A stretch of DNA of 44,539 nt from an uncultured Eubacterium sp. (GTDB lineage Bacteria; Bacillota; Clostridia; Lachnospirales; Lachnospiraceae), in the NCBI GenBank assembly GCA_910583555.1, contig CAJTXO010000026.1:1-44539 (forward strand), read 5' to 3'. A program made the position numbers and the translations under genes. Under the pieces are notes generated by a model that was not told where the DNA came from, searched no databases, and worked only from the letters and a program-made list of their open reading frames with translations. Positions 16,897 through 25,282 of this stretch are shown here, one piece after another (position 1 is the stretch's first letter; each line of letters opens with the position of its first letter).

Positions 16897-17814
16897 ATGC
16901 CGATCAATATACCGGATTCGCTGCCGGCAGTGGAAATTTTGCAAAATGAAAATATATTTGTTATGACGGAGGAACGGGCGGTACGTCAGGATATCCGGCC
17001 GCTGCGGGTGCTGATCCTGAACCTGATGCCGACGAAAGTGGTGACGGAGACCCAGCTTTTGCGGAAACTGTCCAATACCCCGATCCAGATCCAGGTGGAA
17101 CTGCTCAAGACGGCCAGCTATATTCCGCAGCATACCGATCCGACCCATCTGGATACGTTTTATACGACATTTGACGAAATAAAGGATCAGAAATATGACG
17201 GCATGATCATCACCGGCGCGCCGCTTGACTATATCGCGTTTGAGGATGTCACGTACTGGGAAGAGGCGTGCCGGATCATGGACTGGTGCAAGACAAATGT
17301 GTTTTCCACGATGCACCTTTGCTGGGGAGCATTTGCCGGACTGCATTATTATTATGGGATTCCGAAAATCGATCTGGAACAAAAGCTGTCGGGGGTATTT
17401 GCGCACCGTATTGTGAAAGATCACGTTCCGCTGTTTCGCGGACTGGATGATATTTTTTACGCGCCGCAGTCGCGCGCCACGAGTATGCGGGAAGAGGATA
17501 TCCAGGCGGTGGACGAGCTGGAGATCATGGCCGTCTCGGATGAGGCGGGCGTAACGATCGTGAAAACAAAGGATGACAGGCACTTTTTCATGACCTGCCA
17601 CCCCGAATATGATGCGGATACACTGGCAAAGGAATATTACCGGGATCTGGAAAAGGGACTTGATCCCAAACTGCCCTGCAATTATTTCCCGGATGATGAT
17701 CCGAAGAAAACGCCGATTGTTACCTGGCGTTCCACAGGGCAGATCATTTTTTCAAATTGGCTCAATCATTATGTATACCAAAATACACCATACAATATCA
17801 AAGATCTGGGATAG
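16897..17814 (+). CDS. metA: Homoserine O-acyltransferase MetA
   Basis: Activates homoserine by O-acylation, the first committed step of methionine synthesis. The 305-aa sequence has the family core LNLMPTKVVTETQLLR, a catalytic Cys142 in MHLCWGAFAGL, and MTCHPEYDADTL carrying the catalytic His. The residue that separates acetyl-CoA (Glu111) from succinyl-CoA (Gly111) specificity in characterised enzymes is Asp111 here (GAPLD). Acetyl-CoA is the more likely donor in Firmicutes, but this substitution makes it uncertain. The gene ends 3 bp before the convergent sir2 stop. Confidence 0.94.
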   Translation: MPINIPDSLPAVEILQNENIFVMTEERAVRQDIRPLRVLILNLMPTKVVTETQLLRKLSNTPIQIQVELLKTASYIPQHTDPTHLDTFYTTFDEIKDQKYDGMIITGAPLDYIAFEDVTYWEEACRIMDWCKTNVFSTMHLCWGAFAGLHYYYGIPKIDLEQKLSGVFAHRIVKDHVPLFRGLDDIFYAPQSRATSMREEDIQAVDELEIMAVSDEAGVTIVKTKDDRHFFMTCHPEYDADTLAKEYYRDLEKGLDPKLPCNYFPDDDPKKTPIVTWRSTGQIIFSNWLNHYVYQNTPYNIKDLG

Positions 17815-17817
17815 TGT

Positions 17818-18534
17818 TTATGCCCAGGGCCGCAGCGTTTTGCCGATGGAATCGTTGATTTCCAGGTTGGCGTGCGCGTTGCGGCTCGTTTTGCTTTTGT
17901 TGATAAGTACCAGCTTATCGCCACGGTAGTAGTCAATGAGTCCGGCGGCGGGATATACGGCGAGGGACGTTCCGCCGATGATGAGCACGTCGGCATTTTT
18001 TATGTAGGAGATCGATTTTTCGAGTACGTAGGAGTCGAGGCCTTCTTCGTACAATACGACGTCCGGTTTGATCGTGCCGCCGCAGCTGCACGCGGGTACG
18101 CCTTTTTGGGATGTGATTTCATCCAGTGAGTAAAATTTCCGGCAGTCCATACAGTAATTCCGGTGCACGGAACCGTGCAGTTCCAGCACTTCTTTACTTC
18201 CGGCCTTCTGGTGGAGGCCGTCGATATTCTGCGTGATCACAGCTTTTAATTTACCCTGTTTTTCTAAATTCGCGAGGGCGATATGGGCATCGTTCGGCTC
18301 CGCATTTTCGATGATCATTTTGTTGCGGTAAAAACGGTAAAATTCTTTGGTGTTTTGAACGAAGAAGCTGTGGCTCAGTATTGTTTCAGGGGGATAATCG
18401 TATTCCTGGTTATAGAGTCCGTCCACGCTTCGGAAGTCCGGGATGTTACTTTCTGTGGAAACGCCGGCGCCTCCGAAAAAGACGATGTTTTCGCTTTGTT
18501 CGATCCATTCTTTTAACTGTTCACTCTGTGTCAT
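17818..18534 (-). CDS. NAD-dependent protein deacylase (Sir2 family)
   Basis: Removes acyl groups from lysine using NAD+, giving O-acyl-ADP-ribose. The Rossmann-fold NAD motifs are visible (FFGGAGVSTESNIPDFRS; TQNIDGLHQKAG), as is the catalytic His in LELHGSVH. The zinc site is CMDC plus CSC (~residues 125-152). 238 aa fits the bacterial CobB/SirT class. The start at 18534 is chosen because AAAGGAGC lies just upstream on the minus strand. It converges tail to tail with metA. Confidence 0.94.
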   Translation of the reverse strand: MTQSEQLKEWIEQSENIVFFGGAGVSTESNIPDFRSVDGLYNQEYDYPPETILSHSFFVQNTKEFYRFYRNKMIIENAEPNDAHIALANLEKQGKLKAVITQNIDGLHQKAGSKEVLELHGSVHRNYCMDCRKFYSLDEITSQKGVPACSCGGTIKPDVVLYEEGLDSYVLEKSISYIKNADVLIIGGTSLAVYPAAGLIDYYRGDKLVLINKSKTSRNAHANLEINDSIGKTLRPWA

Positions 18535-18634
18535 TCGATCTGCTCCTTTCTTTTCCTTTACAAGATTCAAATTCCATATTTTAATTGTAACATAAAAGGG
18601 CGCGGATTGATATATGGGTGGGAAAAAAATTGCA

Positions 18635-18664
18635 TTGACGACTAAAATAGTCTTGTGCTAAAAT
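18635..18664 (+). promoter_or_regulatory. Candidate promoter for the BspA-repeat gene
   Basis: TTGACG (18635-18640), 18-bp spacer, TAAAAT (18659-18664), within the ~255-bp divergent gap between sir2 and the surface-protein gene. A short palindrome GACTAAAATAGTC lies in the spacer. Between here and the next gene there is also a CGGGG/CCCCG pair; nothing else is recognised in the gap. Confidence 0.4.
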
Positions 18665-18790
18665 TCAAAATATGGTAAAATTATACTGTAAATGTCGGGG
18701 CCTCATCGTATTTTGTCCCCGGCGGATGTTTCTAAACACTATGAGTACAGCCATGTGACGTAGAGCGTTCGTGGCGGAAATGGAGGAAAG

Positions 18791-19789
18791 ATGAATCAGA
18801 ACAAAGGTAAAAAAATGCTGGCGCTAGTATGCACGGCCAGTCTAGTGTTAGGAACAAATGGTGGCGCGCTGAGTCATGCGGCGGCGAAGAAACCGGTTTT
18901 TCTTTCGAAAGCAAAGGTGACAATGGCTTCTGGAAAATCACAGATGATCCAGGTGAAAAAGGCAGCGAAAGTAAAAATCAAGAAAAAGACATTTTCTTCG
19001 TCTAATAAAACCGTTGCGACAGTCACAAAATCCGGAAAGGTGGCAGCAAAAAAAGAAGGTACGGCTACGATCAAAGTAAAGGTAAAGTATGTGAAAAAAC
19101 CTGGCAAAAAGGCAAAAACAGCCAATTTGAAATGTAAAGTAACCGTAACAGGAACAAACGCCAATACGAACACAAACACGAATACAAACACCAACACAAA
19201 CGCGAGTCCTGCGCCGGGAACAAACGCAGCAAAAGCCGCAGGGATTTATGACCAGAGCGGGAAGATGGTGAAATCTTGGGCCGAGCTGCTGAACGAGGGT
19301 CTCGCGAAGGTAGAAAATGGCGTTCTGACTTATTTTGGAATGTCCCTGCCATCTTATGACCTGGTGATAGGAGAGGGCGTGACAAAGATTGGGGAAATGG
19401 TATTTTATGGTGACGGTTCTACCCCGATCAACAGCGTCGTTATCCCGGAAGGTGTGACAAGTATTGAAAAAAGTGCCTTTGGGGGATGCGAAGTTTTGAA
19501 AAGTGTTACGCTTCCCCAAAGTCTGAAAACCATCGGGGAAAGAGCTTTTCAGTGTTGTTATGAGCTGACCAGCATAACGCTTCCGGACGGTCTGACGAGC
19601 ATTGATAACGAGGCATTTTCTTCCTGTAGTAAGATTGCGGAATTGAAAGTTCCATCCAGTGTGACGAAGATTGGATATTATGCGTTTAGCGGCCTGCCGC
19701 TCGTGATCTATGACGGAAACGCCGAATTCCTTTCATGGGGTGCGAAAAAAGTGCAGAAAAGTGACGGAACAGTTATTCACGAGCAATAG
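18791..19789 (+). CDS. Exported BIG2-like and BspA leucine-rich-repeat protein
   Basis: 332 aa. A signal peptide (~1-31, ending SHAAA) is followed by a Lys-rich bacterial Ig-like (BIG2) segment (~35-118; SSNKTVATVTKSGKVAAKKEGTATI is typical). A Thr/Asn linker with TN repeats (~120-140) follows, then BspA-type LRR_5 repeats (~190-315; e.g. VVIPEGVTSIEKSAFGGC, ITLPDGLTSIDNEAFSSC). Such proteins are found at the surface of gut Firmicutes and mediate adhesion or ligand binding. No sortase motif or other anchor was seen, so it is probably secreted or loosely attached. Confidence 0.85.
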   Translation: MNQNKGKKMLALVCTASLVLGTNGGALSHAAAKKPVFLSKAKVTMASGKSQMIQVKKAAKVKIKKKTFSSSNKTVATVTKSGKVAAKKEGTATIKVKVKYVKKPGKKAKTANLKCKVTVTGTNANTNTNTNTNTNTNASPAPGTNAAKAAGIYDQSGKMVKSWAELLNEGLAKVENGVLTYFGMSLPSYDLVIGEGVTKIGEMVFYGDGSTPINSVVIPEGVTSIEKSAFGGCEVLKSVTLPQSLKTIGERAFQCCYELTSITLPDGLTSIDNEAFSSCSKIAELKVPSSVTKIGYYAFSGLPLVIYDGNAEFLSWGAKKVQKSDGTVIHEQ

Positions 19790-19829
19790 ATATCTGCAAA
19801 TAAGGACTTAAAAAAATTTAAATTAGTTA

Positions 19830-19858
19830 TTGACTTTTTCGAATATTTAGTTTATACT
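19830..19858 (+). promoter_or_regulatory. Strong promoter upstream of the DUF3800 remnant
   Basis: TTGACT (19830-19835), 17-bp spacer, TATACT (19853-19858), near consensus. It would start a transcript near 19865 that carries the structured leader, the DUF3800 remnant and probably the following lipoprotein gene. Confidence 0.7.
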
Positions 19859-19872
19859 TTAGTAAATAATAA

Positions 19873-19946
19873 ATTGACGGTAGTTGATTTTGGGCTGGTC
19901 AGAAGATCCTGGTCCACCGAGAGGCGGGGAATTTCCCCGCCATTTT
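19873..19946 (+). ncRNA. Structured leader RNA of the DUF3800 gene
   Basis: Between the promoter and the DUF3800 start, a GC-rich block stands out in AT-rich surroundings. GGCGGGG pairs with CCCCGCC around AATTT (19923-19941), preceded by a GGCTGGTCAG...CCTGGTCCACC segment that can pair in alternative ways. Candidate RNA motifs have been described in association with DUF3800 genes (DUF3800 motifs), so this leader is a good candidate for one of them; a covariance-model search is needed to say which, if any. Confidence 0.45.
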
Positions 19947-19990
19947 CATATCTCTGTTATTTCTACTTTATATTTAAAAAGGATGATCCT

Positions 19991-20288
19991 ATGTCAGAAA
20001 AGATACTTAGTGTATTTGTTGATGAATCCGGAGATTTTGGTTCTTATGAAGTGCATGCTCCGTACTACCTGGTTGCTATGGTATTACATAAACAGAATAT
20101 TGATATTTCTCATAATATTAAAGTTTTTGATTCTCATTTAAGCAATTTGGGATACCAAAATCATGCTATTCATACGGGACCTTTAATTCGACGTGAATCA
20201 GCTTATCATAATAATTTGTTGGAAGAATTCCTTCACACTCGTATTTTTTTATCATATATTAAGGAAAAAGATCATAAAGGGGCAAAAA
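19991..20288 (+). pseudogene. Truncated DUF3800 gene (5' remnant)
   Basis: The first ~90 codons from ATG 19991 give a typical DUF3800 N-terminus: ILSVFVDESGDFGSYE and later HAIHTGPLIRRESAYHNN. DUF3800 proteins are normally ~220-280 residues with an RNase H-like active site beginning with this DESG aspartate. Around 20,225 the match stops, possibly continuing for a few codons in another frame, and at 20,289 a different gene begins. The distal two thirds are absent, so the product is almost surely inactive. Its promoter and leader are intact. Confidence 0.75.
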
Positions 20289-21317
20289 ATGAAAAAAGAA
20301 CGAAAAAACCGTTCCCTGAAAAGGGTAGCTGCCGCGTTTCTTGTCCTTTCGCTGACGATGATGCAGCTGGCCGGCTGCGGGAAATCGGACGCGGATAAGG
20401 AACTTGTCAATGTGAAGCTGAACGAGGTGGCGCATTCGATTTTTTACGCGCCGCAGTACGTAGCGATCGAGAACGGTTACTTTGAAGAAGAGGGGATCAA
20501 GATCGATCTCGTCAACGGCGCCGGCGCGGATAACGTTATGACGGCGGTGCTGTCCGGGGAGGCGGACATCGGATTTATGGGATCGGAAGCTTCCATTTAC
20601 GTTTACAATGAGGGATCGGGAGAGAAGATCGTAAATTTCGCGCAGCTGACACAGCGGGCCGGTAATTTTCTGGTGGCGAGAGAGAAGGACGACGAGTTTA
20701 CCTGGGAGAAACTGAAAGGAAAGAACGTTTTGGCGGGCAGGAAGGGCGGCATGCCGCAGATGGTGTTTGAGTACATACTAAAGAAAAATAATATTGATCC
20801 GGGGAAGGATCTGACGATGGTACAAAATATTGATTTTGGACTGACAGCGGAAGCGTTTGCATCCGGGCAGGGCGATTATTCGGTGGAGTTTGAGCCATTT
20901 GCTGCGTCGCTCGAAAAAGAGGGAAAAGGTACCGTTGTCGCGTCGCTCGGTGTAGAAAGCGGAAATGTGCCGTATACCGCTTATTCTGCCAAAGAAAGTT
21001 ATATCGCGGAACATGGGGAGATCATCCAGAAGTTTACCAACGCCCTGCAGAAGGGGATGGATTTTGTAAGCAGCCACAGTCCGGCGGAAATTGCGAAAGT
21101 GATCCAGCCGCAGTTTGCGGAGACGGAATTGGATGTGCTGACGACGATTGTAGAACGTTATCATAAACAGGGCACATGGAACGATAATCTCGTGTTTGAG
21201 GAAGCGAGCTTTAAGCTTTTGCAGGATGTTTTGGAATCCGGCGGGGAGCTTACGAAGAGGGTGCCGTATGAAGAACTGGTAAATACGGAGTTTGCAAAGA
21301 AAGCGTGCGAGAAATAA
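20289..21317 (+). CDS. NMT1/ThiY-type substrate-binding lipoprotein
   Basis: Solute-binding component of an ABC importer of the NMT1/SsuA/ThiY class (HMP-type pyrimidine, riboflavin or sulfonate ligands). The N-terminus is a lipoprotein signal with lipobox LAGC (Cys ~27). The mature part has SIFYAPQYVAIENGYFEEEGIKIDL and MTAVLSGEADIGFMGSE, the family core. 342 aa is normal. Start at 20289, preceded by AAAGGGG. No permease or ATPase gene is adjacent, so it is an orphan whose partners must lie elsewhere. It begins at the break point of the DUF3800 remnant and probably uses that gene's promoter. Confidence 0.88.
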   Translation: MKKERKNRSLKRVAAAFLVLSLTMMQLAGCGKSDADKELVNVKLNEVAHSIFYAPQYVAIENGYFEEEGIKIDLVNGAGADNVMTAVLSGEADIGFMGSEASIYVYNEGSGEKIVNFAQLTQRAGNFLVAREKDDEFTWEKLKGKNVLAGRKGGMPQMVFEYILKKNNIDPGKDLTMVQNIDFGLTAEAFASGQGDYSVEFEPFAASLEKEGKGTVVASLGVESGNVPYTAYSAKESYIAEHGEIIQKFTNALQKGMDFVSSHSPAEIAKVIQPQFAETELDVLTTIVERYHKQGTWNDNLVFEEASFKLLQDVLESGGELTKRVPYEELVNTEFAKKACEK

Positions 21318-21349
21318 GAGCGGGGAGTAAGTGAGATATAACAAGGCCC

Positions 21350-21378
21350 TAAACTATTTACAAATGTAATCCGATATA
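21350..21378 (+). promoter_or_regulatory. Sigma-D (sigma-28)-like promoter
   Basis: CTAAA (21350-21354) and CCGATAT (21372-21378) match the flagellar sigma-D consensus TAAA-N14-16-GCCGATAT; the spacing counts as 16 if the base before CCGATAT is taken as the variable G. It lies 60 bp upstream of the next gene. By-eye match only. Confidence 0.45.
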
Positions 21379-21438
21379 TATGTTGTAGAATGATATTCAG
21401 GGGTAAACGGATTTACTCTTTTGGAAGGCAAGGATGTG

Positions 21439-22041
21439 ATGATCATGAATATAACAAATTCTGCGGCATATGGGAATCACTCGATTCGGGCTGGGAATAA
21501 TGACACGAAGAAGGCTGCTTCTAAGAAATCTTCTTCGCTGGAGCAGCTCTGGTACGATATTTCTAAAAACAGCGTCCAGGACGCCAAAGACGTGGAAAAT
21601 CAGCAAGGTGCCGATGCAAAAACAGCAGAATCTCCGGTGTCGCTCGAATTATCGGAGAAAGGGCTTCAGATGGCAAAGCTTGCGGACGCGTTCAGGAAAC
21701 AGAATATGAAACGTTTGTCCAATGCGGGGAAGAAAAAGAAGAAACCGACAGCCGATCTTTCTCGTGCGCTCGCGATTGCCAGGCGTATCATGAAAGGGGA
21801 GAAAGTGCCGCCGAAAGATGAGAGTTTTTTGTTCCGATTCAATAGCGACCTGTATCTGAAGGCTAAAATGATGGCGACGATTCAGGAAAATCCGAAAAAG
21901 CATAAAAGTCTGCTCGAGGAATTGGAAGAAGAAAATGGAAACGAGAATGCGAATCCGGGCAGCGCCCCGTCCGCCCCTGATCCGGATACGCCGGAACCGC
22001 CTGCGGATTCGGATGACAGCGGCGGGGAAGCGTCTTCCTGA
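21439..22041 (+). CDS. Conserved-looking soluble protein, function unknown
   Basis: 200 aa, no signal peptide or transmembrane segment. The N-terminal ~60 residues are polar; a helical segment SLELSEKGLQMAKLADAF precedes a basic stretch (GKKKKK, ~95-102). The central region ALAIARRIMKGEKVPPKDESFLFRFNSDLYLKAKMMATI (shown in part) looks like a folded helical domain similar to unnamed Lachnospiraceae proteins; the tail is acidic and Pro-rich. I do not recognise a named family. A sigma-D-like promoter upstream hints at the motility regulon. Start is ambiguous: ATG 21439 or 21445, with GGAAGG upstream. Confidence 0.7.
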   Translation: MIMNITNSAAYGNHSIRAGNNDTKKAASKKSSSLEQLWYDISKNSVQDAKDVENQQGADAKTAESPVSLELSEKGLQMAKLADAFRKQNMKRLSNAGKKKKKPTADLSRALAIARRIMKGEKVPPKDESFLFRFNSDLYLKAKMMATIQENPKKHKSLLEELEEENGNENANPGSAPSAPDPDTPEPPADSDDSGGEASS

Positions 22042-22070
22042 TCAGGGGATGGGGATATTTATCACTCTGA

Positions 22071-23873
22071 TCAGGATGGAAGGTGGAGCGTGCTGTTTAC
22101 CGCTCCACTTTTTTTGCCGCCCGACAGACAGCCGTAAAAGGAAATACGGTATGTTCCGCTTTTCAGTGTGATCGTTTTTTTCGCGGACGATGGTTGGTAA
22201 ACCCGGCTCCACTGTTTTTTGGAAGCTTTTTTATTCCGCTTTGAGATTTTTATACGTGTATACGCGGTATGGGTTCCTTTTTTCCATGTAAAGGTGACGC
22301 GGTATGAACTGCGTTTTGTTTTTTTGTACTTCCATCTGATCTTCCGGGGCTTTCCCGGTTTTTTTGAATTTGCCGCATCCGTTCCTCCCGGTGTCCGTTC
22401 GTCTGTGTTTGGTGAGACGGGGGAAACCGGAGGCGTGGCTGGTGGTACAACAGCCGGGATTGAAGATGCTTCCGGGTTAAGGGAGGGTTCGCCAGGAACG
22501 GCAGGTCCATTAGGAGGCACTGGATTGTCAGGAACCGCCGGTTCGTCAGAGCCCGGCGCATATCCTTCCTGTACGGCAAAAAACGTACCGGAGTCATTGG
22601 AGTAATACAGGGTTCCGTCGGTGTCGGCGGCGATGCTCGAAAGGCAGAATTGTTTCCCTTCTTTTGGCGTGAAAAGCGTTTCTATTTCGGCCGATCGTGC
22701 CGTTTTGTCATCCCGGATATAATAAATACCGCCGGGAATTGCGTTCTGCGTGAAATAGACGCAGACGGAATCAGGTTCTTTTTTCCCGCTTTCCCCGTCG
22801 GCTATGCCGGTGCTGACAAGCGGCGATGATTTTATATCGCGGCAGTCCGGAGATGAGGCGGAATAGATCATGTGCATGGAAGCGGCATCGATCACATGGA
22901 TCTGACCCTGAAAGCCGTTATAGCTGCACACGTAGACCCTGCCGTTGCATATGGTAGGCGTGCTCGTGCAGTTGCAGTCCGGCGTGCGGGACGGGAGGAG
23001 TGAGACCGCTGTTACAGATGCAAATGTACCCTGGGAGGTCATTTTGATCTGATATAAATACCCGTTTGTGGAAGTTGTGTAGTAAGCGTCCGTATCGGTA
23101 TCGTATGTGATGCCGGCGCGGATTCCCCCGGGGCCGGCAGCTTGTCCGTCTGTTTGCGGTATACTGCCGGAGAGGTCATATGTGTCCAATACGGTATCGT
23201 TCCCTGCGCTGTGTGAAATCAGAATGCCGTCATCCCCGCCAAAGAGGACAAAATTGTCTGCGCTGTCCGTGACGGCGCCGCTCCAATAGTACCCGCAGGG
23301 GGTTGGGGCTTTATAAGTCCAACAGGTTTTTCCGTCTTCTGCGGACAGGCAGTAAAAAAGTCCATCCGTCCCTGTGGCATTGGTCGTTCCGGCATAGACG
23401 AAGCCGTTTGCGCAGTATACAGTCGTAAGGGACTGAAGACCGAACGCTTCGCTCGTCCAAAGTGGTTTCATCGTGGAAATATCAATGCACTGCATCCTTC
23501 CGCCGCTCAATGGGATAAAAAGCCGGTTCCCGGATAAACACATGCGGCAGACGGAATTCATCGGTGCTTCCAGTGAAAGGGAAGAGAGGATGGTTCCGTT
23601 TTTGTCTAACTGGTAAAGGGTGCTCTTGCATGCGACATAGATATGAGCATCGGTAATGACCGGATCGGAATTGTAGGCGGTACCGCTTCCTTCCGCAAAC
23701 CGGAGCTGCCATTTTGCGCCGGTTGTATCTGGGGATAGCGGCGTTTTCGCTGCAATTGTATTGGCTTGTCCCTGGCCCTGCTCGTTTCGGAAGGAAGACC
23801 AGGCCTGTAGTGTCTGAAACGGCAGCAAAGTTAGGACTGCTGCCGTTATCAGTATGGAAATGATTTTTTTCAT
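22071..23873 (-). CDS. Exported PQQ-like beta-propeller protein
   Basis: 600 aa. A signal peptide (~1-24, ending LQA) is followed by ~400 residues of repeated beta-propeller blades typical of PQQ-like/outer-membrane-assembly propellers (HIYVACKSTLYQLDKNGTI, FVYAGTTNATGTDGLFYCL, ALYYSND-type blades). A Pro/Ser-rich linker (~435-500) then leads to a C-terminal Fn3-like Lys-rich domain (~510-595). No anchor is visible. It overlaps the upstream transcobalamin-like gene by 4 bp (ATGA), so both belong to the cobalamin-riboswitch operon. A role in surface capture or remodelling of corrinoids is inference from that linkage. Confidence 0.82.
   Translation of the reverse strand: MKKIISILITAAVLTLLPFQTLQAWSSFRNEQGQGQANTIAAKTPLSPDTTGAKWQLRFAEGSGTAYNSDPVITDAHIYVACKSTLYQLDKNGTILSSLSLEAPMNSVCRMCLSGNRLFIPLSGGRMQCIDISTMKPLWTSEAFGLQSLTTVYCANGFVYAGTTNATGTDGLFYCLSAEDGKTCWTYKAPTPCGYYWSGAVTDSADNFVLFGGDDGILISHSAGNDTVLDTYDLSGSIPQTDGQAAGPGGIRAGITYDTDTDAYYTTSTNGYLYQIKMTSQGTFASVTAVSLLPSRTPDCNCTSTPTICNGRVYVCSYNGFQGQIHVIDAASMHMIYSASSPDCRDIKSSPLVSTGIADGESGKKEPDSVCVYFTQNAIPGGIYYIRDDKTARSAEIETLFTPKEGKQFCLSSIAADTDGTLYYSNDSGTFFAVQEGYAPGSDEPAVPDNPVPPNGPAVPGEPSLNPEASSIPAVVPPATPPVSPVSPNTDERTPGGTDAANSKKPGKPRKIRWKYKKTKRSSYRVTFTWKKGTHTAYTRIKISKRNKKASKKQWSRVYQPSSAKKTITLKSGTYRISFYGCLSGGKKSGAVNSTLHLPS
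22083..22115 (+). terminator. Strong intrinsic terminator for the + strand
   Basis: GTGGAGCG (22083-22090) pairs perfectly with CGCTCCAC (22101-22108), followed by seven T. It ends the 21439-22041 transcript. It lies inside the last codons of the opposite-strand beta-propeller gene. A palindrome CCTGATCAGG (22037-22046), partly repeated at 22067-22076, flanks it. Confidence 0.85.
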
Positions 23874-25198
23874 CGTATGTTCACCTTAATGATCGAGCTG
23901 TATTTGCTATAGGCTATTTTGCCATTTTGTTTTTTGTAACTGCGGACCTTGATATAGTAGAGTCCTTTTTTCCATTTTTTCGTTATCTTCGTTTTCTTTG
24001 TCTTTGCGGTTGTACGAAAAGCTTTTTTGTTTTTCTTTGATACCGATAGTTCGTATCCGGTGGCACCAGCTGCTTTTTTCCAGCTTATCGTCACTTTTTT
24101 CGCGGAAGCTTTTGCTTTCTTTGCCACGGAAGCGGTGAGTTTTTTCGGCTGGGCCGGTTTTTTTACTTTTTTTGAATTGACAGCTGCGGCAGGAGTCGAA
24201 GATGGTGCTGCGGTCTGACCTGTAGATACATTTGGCGCGTCACACGGTGTGGAAATTGGAGCAGCCGATGCCGCTGGCGTACTGGTCGGAGCCGAAGTCT
24301 GGTCAGGAACTGCCGTCGATTCATCGGCCGGAGCCTGAGTCTGGCCCGGAGCTGCCGTCGGCGCAGCAGTCGGGGGTATATTTGATCCGGTTACGACGAT
24401 CGTGGCCGAAGCATGTGAATTTTCGGGCATCCCGTTTGTCTCTTTGCTGCCGGTGATCGTGTATGTACCCGCCTGATCGAAAGATAACGCTGCGCTGCCG
24501 TTCGCATCGGTTTTTACTTTTTTTATGAGATCGGTTTGTCTGAAAATCGATATTTCTTCATTGGCAGCGGGATTCGTGCTTCCGCCAAAGCCGTCATCAA
24601 CGGAGTAGATGACGGAAACCGGTGTATTGACAGCGGTTTGATATGTCGTTTTGTCAAAATAGCTGTATTTTGTATAGGCACCCCAGTCACCGGCATTGGG
24701 GTCGTAGCATGCCTGGCGGAAGAAGACGATGCAGTCGCCGTCTTTGACCGGACATGTGTCAGATGTGTATCCATAACCGGTCTGTTCATCGGCCGGAGCC
24801 GTGTTGTTTACACGGAATGACCAGTACGGAAAATAATCATATGTTTCCTGACCTTTTATATGAAGTGGACTGCCGTAGGAAAAGGTAAGGTCAGCCGCGG
24901 GTGAGTCAGAGGTATCGGTTATGTATTTTCCTAAAACATTTGCCGCGGTAAAGTCCTCTGATGTGAGAACGGGGATCTCAACGCTGCCGCTCTCGACGAC
25001 AAAGGTGTTGTTGATCTTTTTCACATCGTCTTTGGTGAGTGTAACCTGTTCAGAGATCAGCGTGGAATCGACATCCTCCACTTTCAGTGTCACGGTTACG
25101 GTGTCTGCTGTGTTTTGTGCGTCCGCGTTTATTCCCAGCGTCGAAATGCATAAGACAGCTGCGAGAAGTAACGCAAACAGTTTCTTTGTTGTTCTCAT
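23870..25198 (-). CDS. Exported transcobalamin-like C-terminal-domain (DUF4430) protein
   Basis: 442 aa. A signal peptide (~1-29, ending NADA) precedes an N-terminal region containing a transcobalamin-like C-terminal domain (DUF4430; YFPYWSFRVNNTAPADEQ and VKDGDCIVFF, ~90-160). An Ig-like segment (~180-260), a Pro/Thr/Ala linker (~265-330) and an Fn3-like C-terminal domain (~345-440) follow. That domain in animal transcobalamin helps bind cobalamin; here it is inferred to bind corrinoids outside the cell. A cobalamin riboswitch precedes it. The start at 25198 has GAGGG 5 nt upstream; ATG 25210 is an alternative. Confidence 0.85.
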   Translation of the reverse strand: MRTTKKLFALLLAAVLCISTLGINADAQNTADTVTVTLKVEDVDSTLISEQVTLTKDDVKKINNTFVVESGSVEIPVLTSEDFTAANVLGKYITDTSDSPAADLTFSYGSPLHIKGQETYDYFPYWSFRVNNTAPADEQTGYGYTSDTCPVKDGDCIVFFRQACYDPNAGDWGAYTKYSYFDKTTYQTAVNTPVSVIYSVDDGFGGSTNPAANEEISIFRQTDLIKKVKTDANGSAALSFDQAGTYTITGSKETNGMPENSHASATIVVTGSNIPPTAAPTAAPGQTQAPADESTAVPDQTSAPTSTPAASAAPISTPCDAPNVSTGQTAAPSSTPAAAVNSKKVKKPAQPKKLTASVAKKAKASAKKVTISWKKAAGATGYELSVSKKNKKAFRTTAKTKKTKITKKWKKGLYYIKVRSYKKQNGKIAYSKYSSIIKVNIR

Positions 25199-25222
25199 TT
25201 TTTCCCTCATTTCTGCCTGAGT

Positions 25223-25282
25223 AAACAATGCACGCTTTTTAAACAATGCTTCGCTGCAGTGCTTGCTTTGTGGGCATTGTTT
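25223..25282 (-). repeat. Alternative hairpin arms in the riboswitch leader
   Basis: On the transcribed minus strand AAACAATGC (25282-25274) can pair with either of two GCATTGTTT copies (25249-25241 or 25231-25223). The second copy ends ~15 nt before the RBS of the transcobalamin-like gene. The two pairings exclude each other, so they could form an expression platform; neither is followed by a clear U-run. Confidence 0.45.

Noticed and set aside
19923..19946. Hairpin read as a terminator of the BspA-repeat gene
   Set aside because: It lies downstream of a strong promoter and is followed by a weak T-stretch, so a leader-RNA role fits better.
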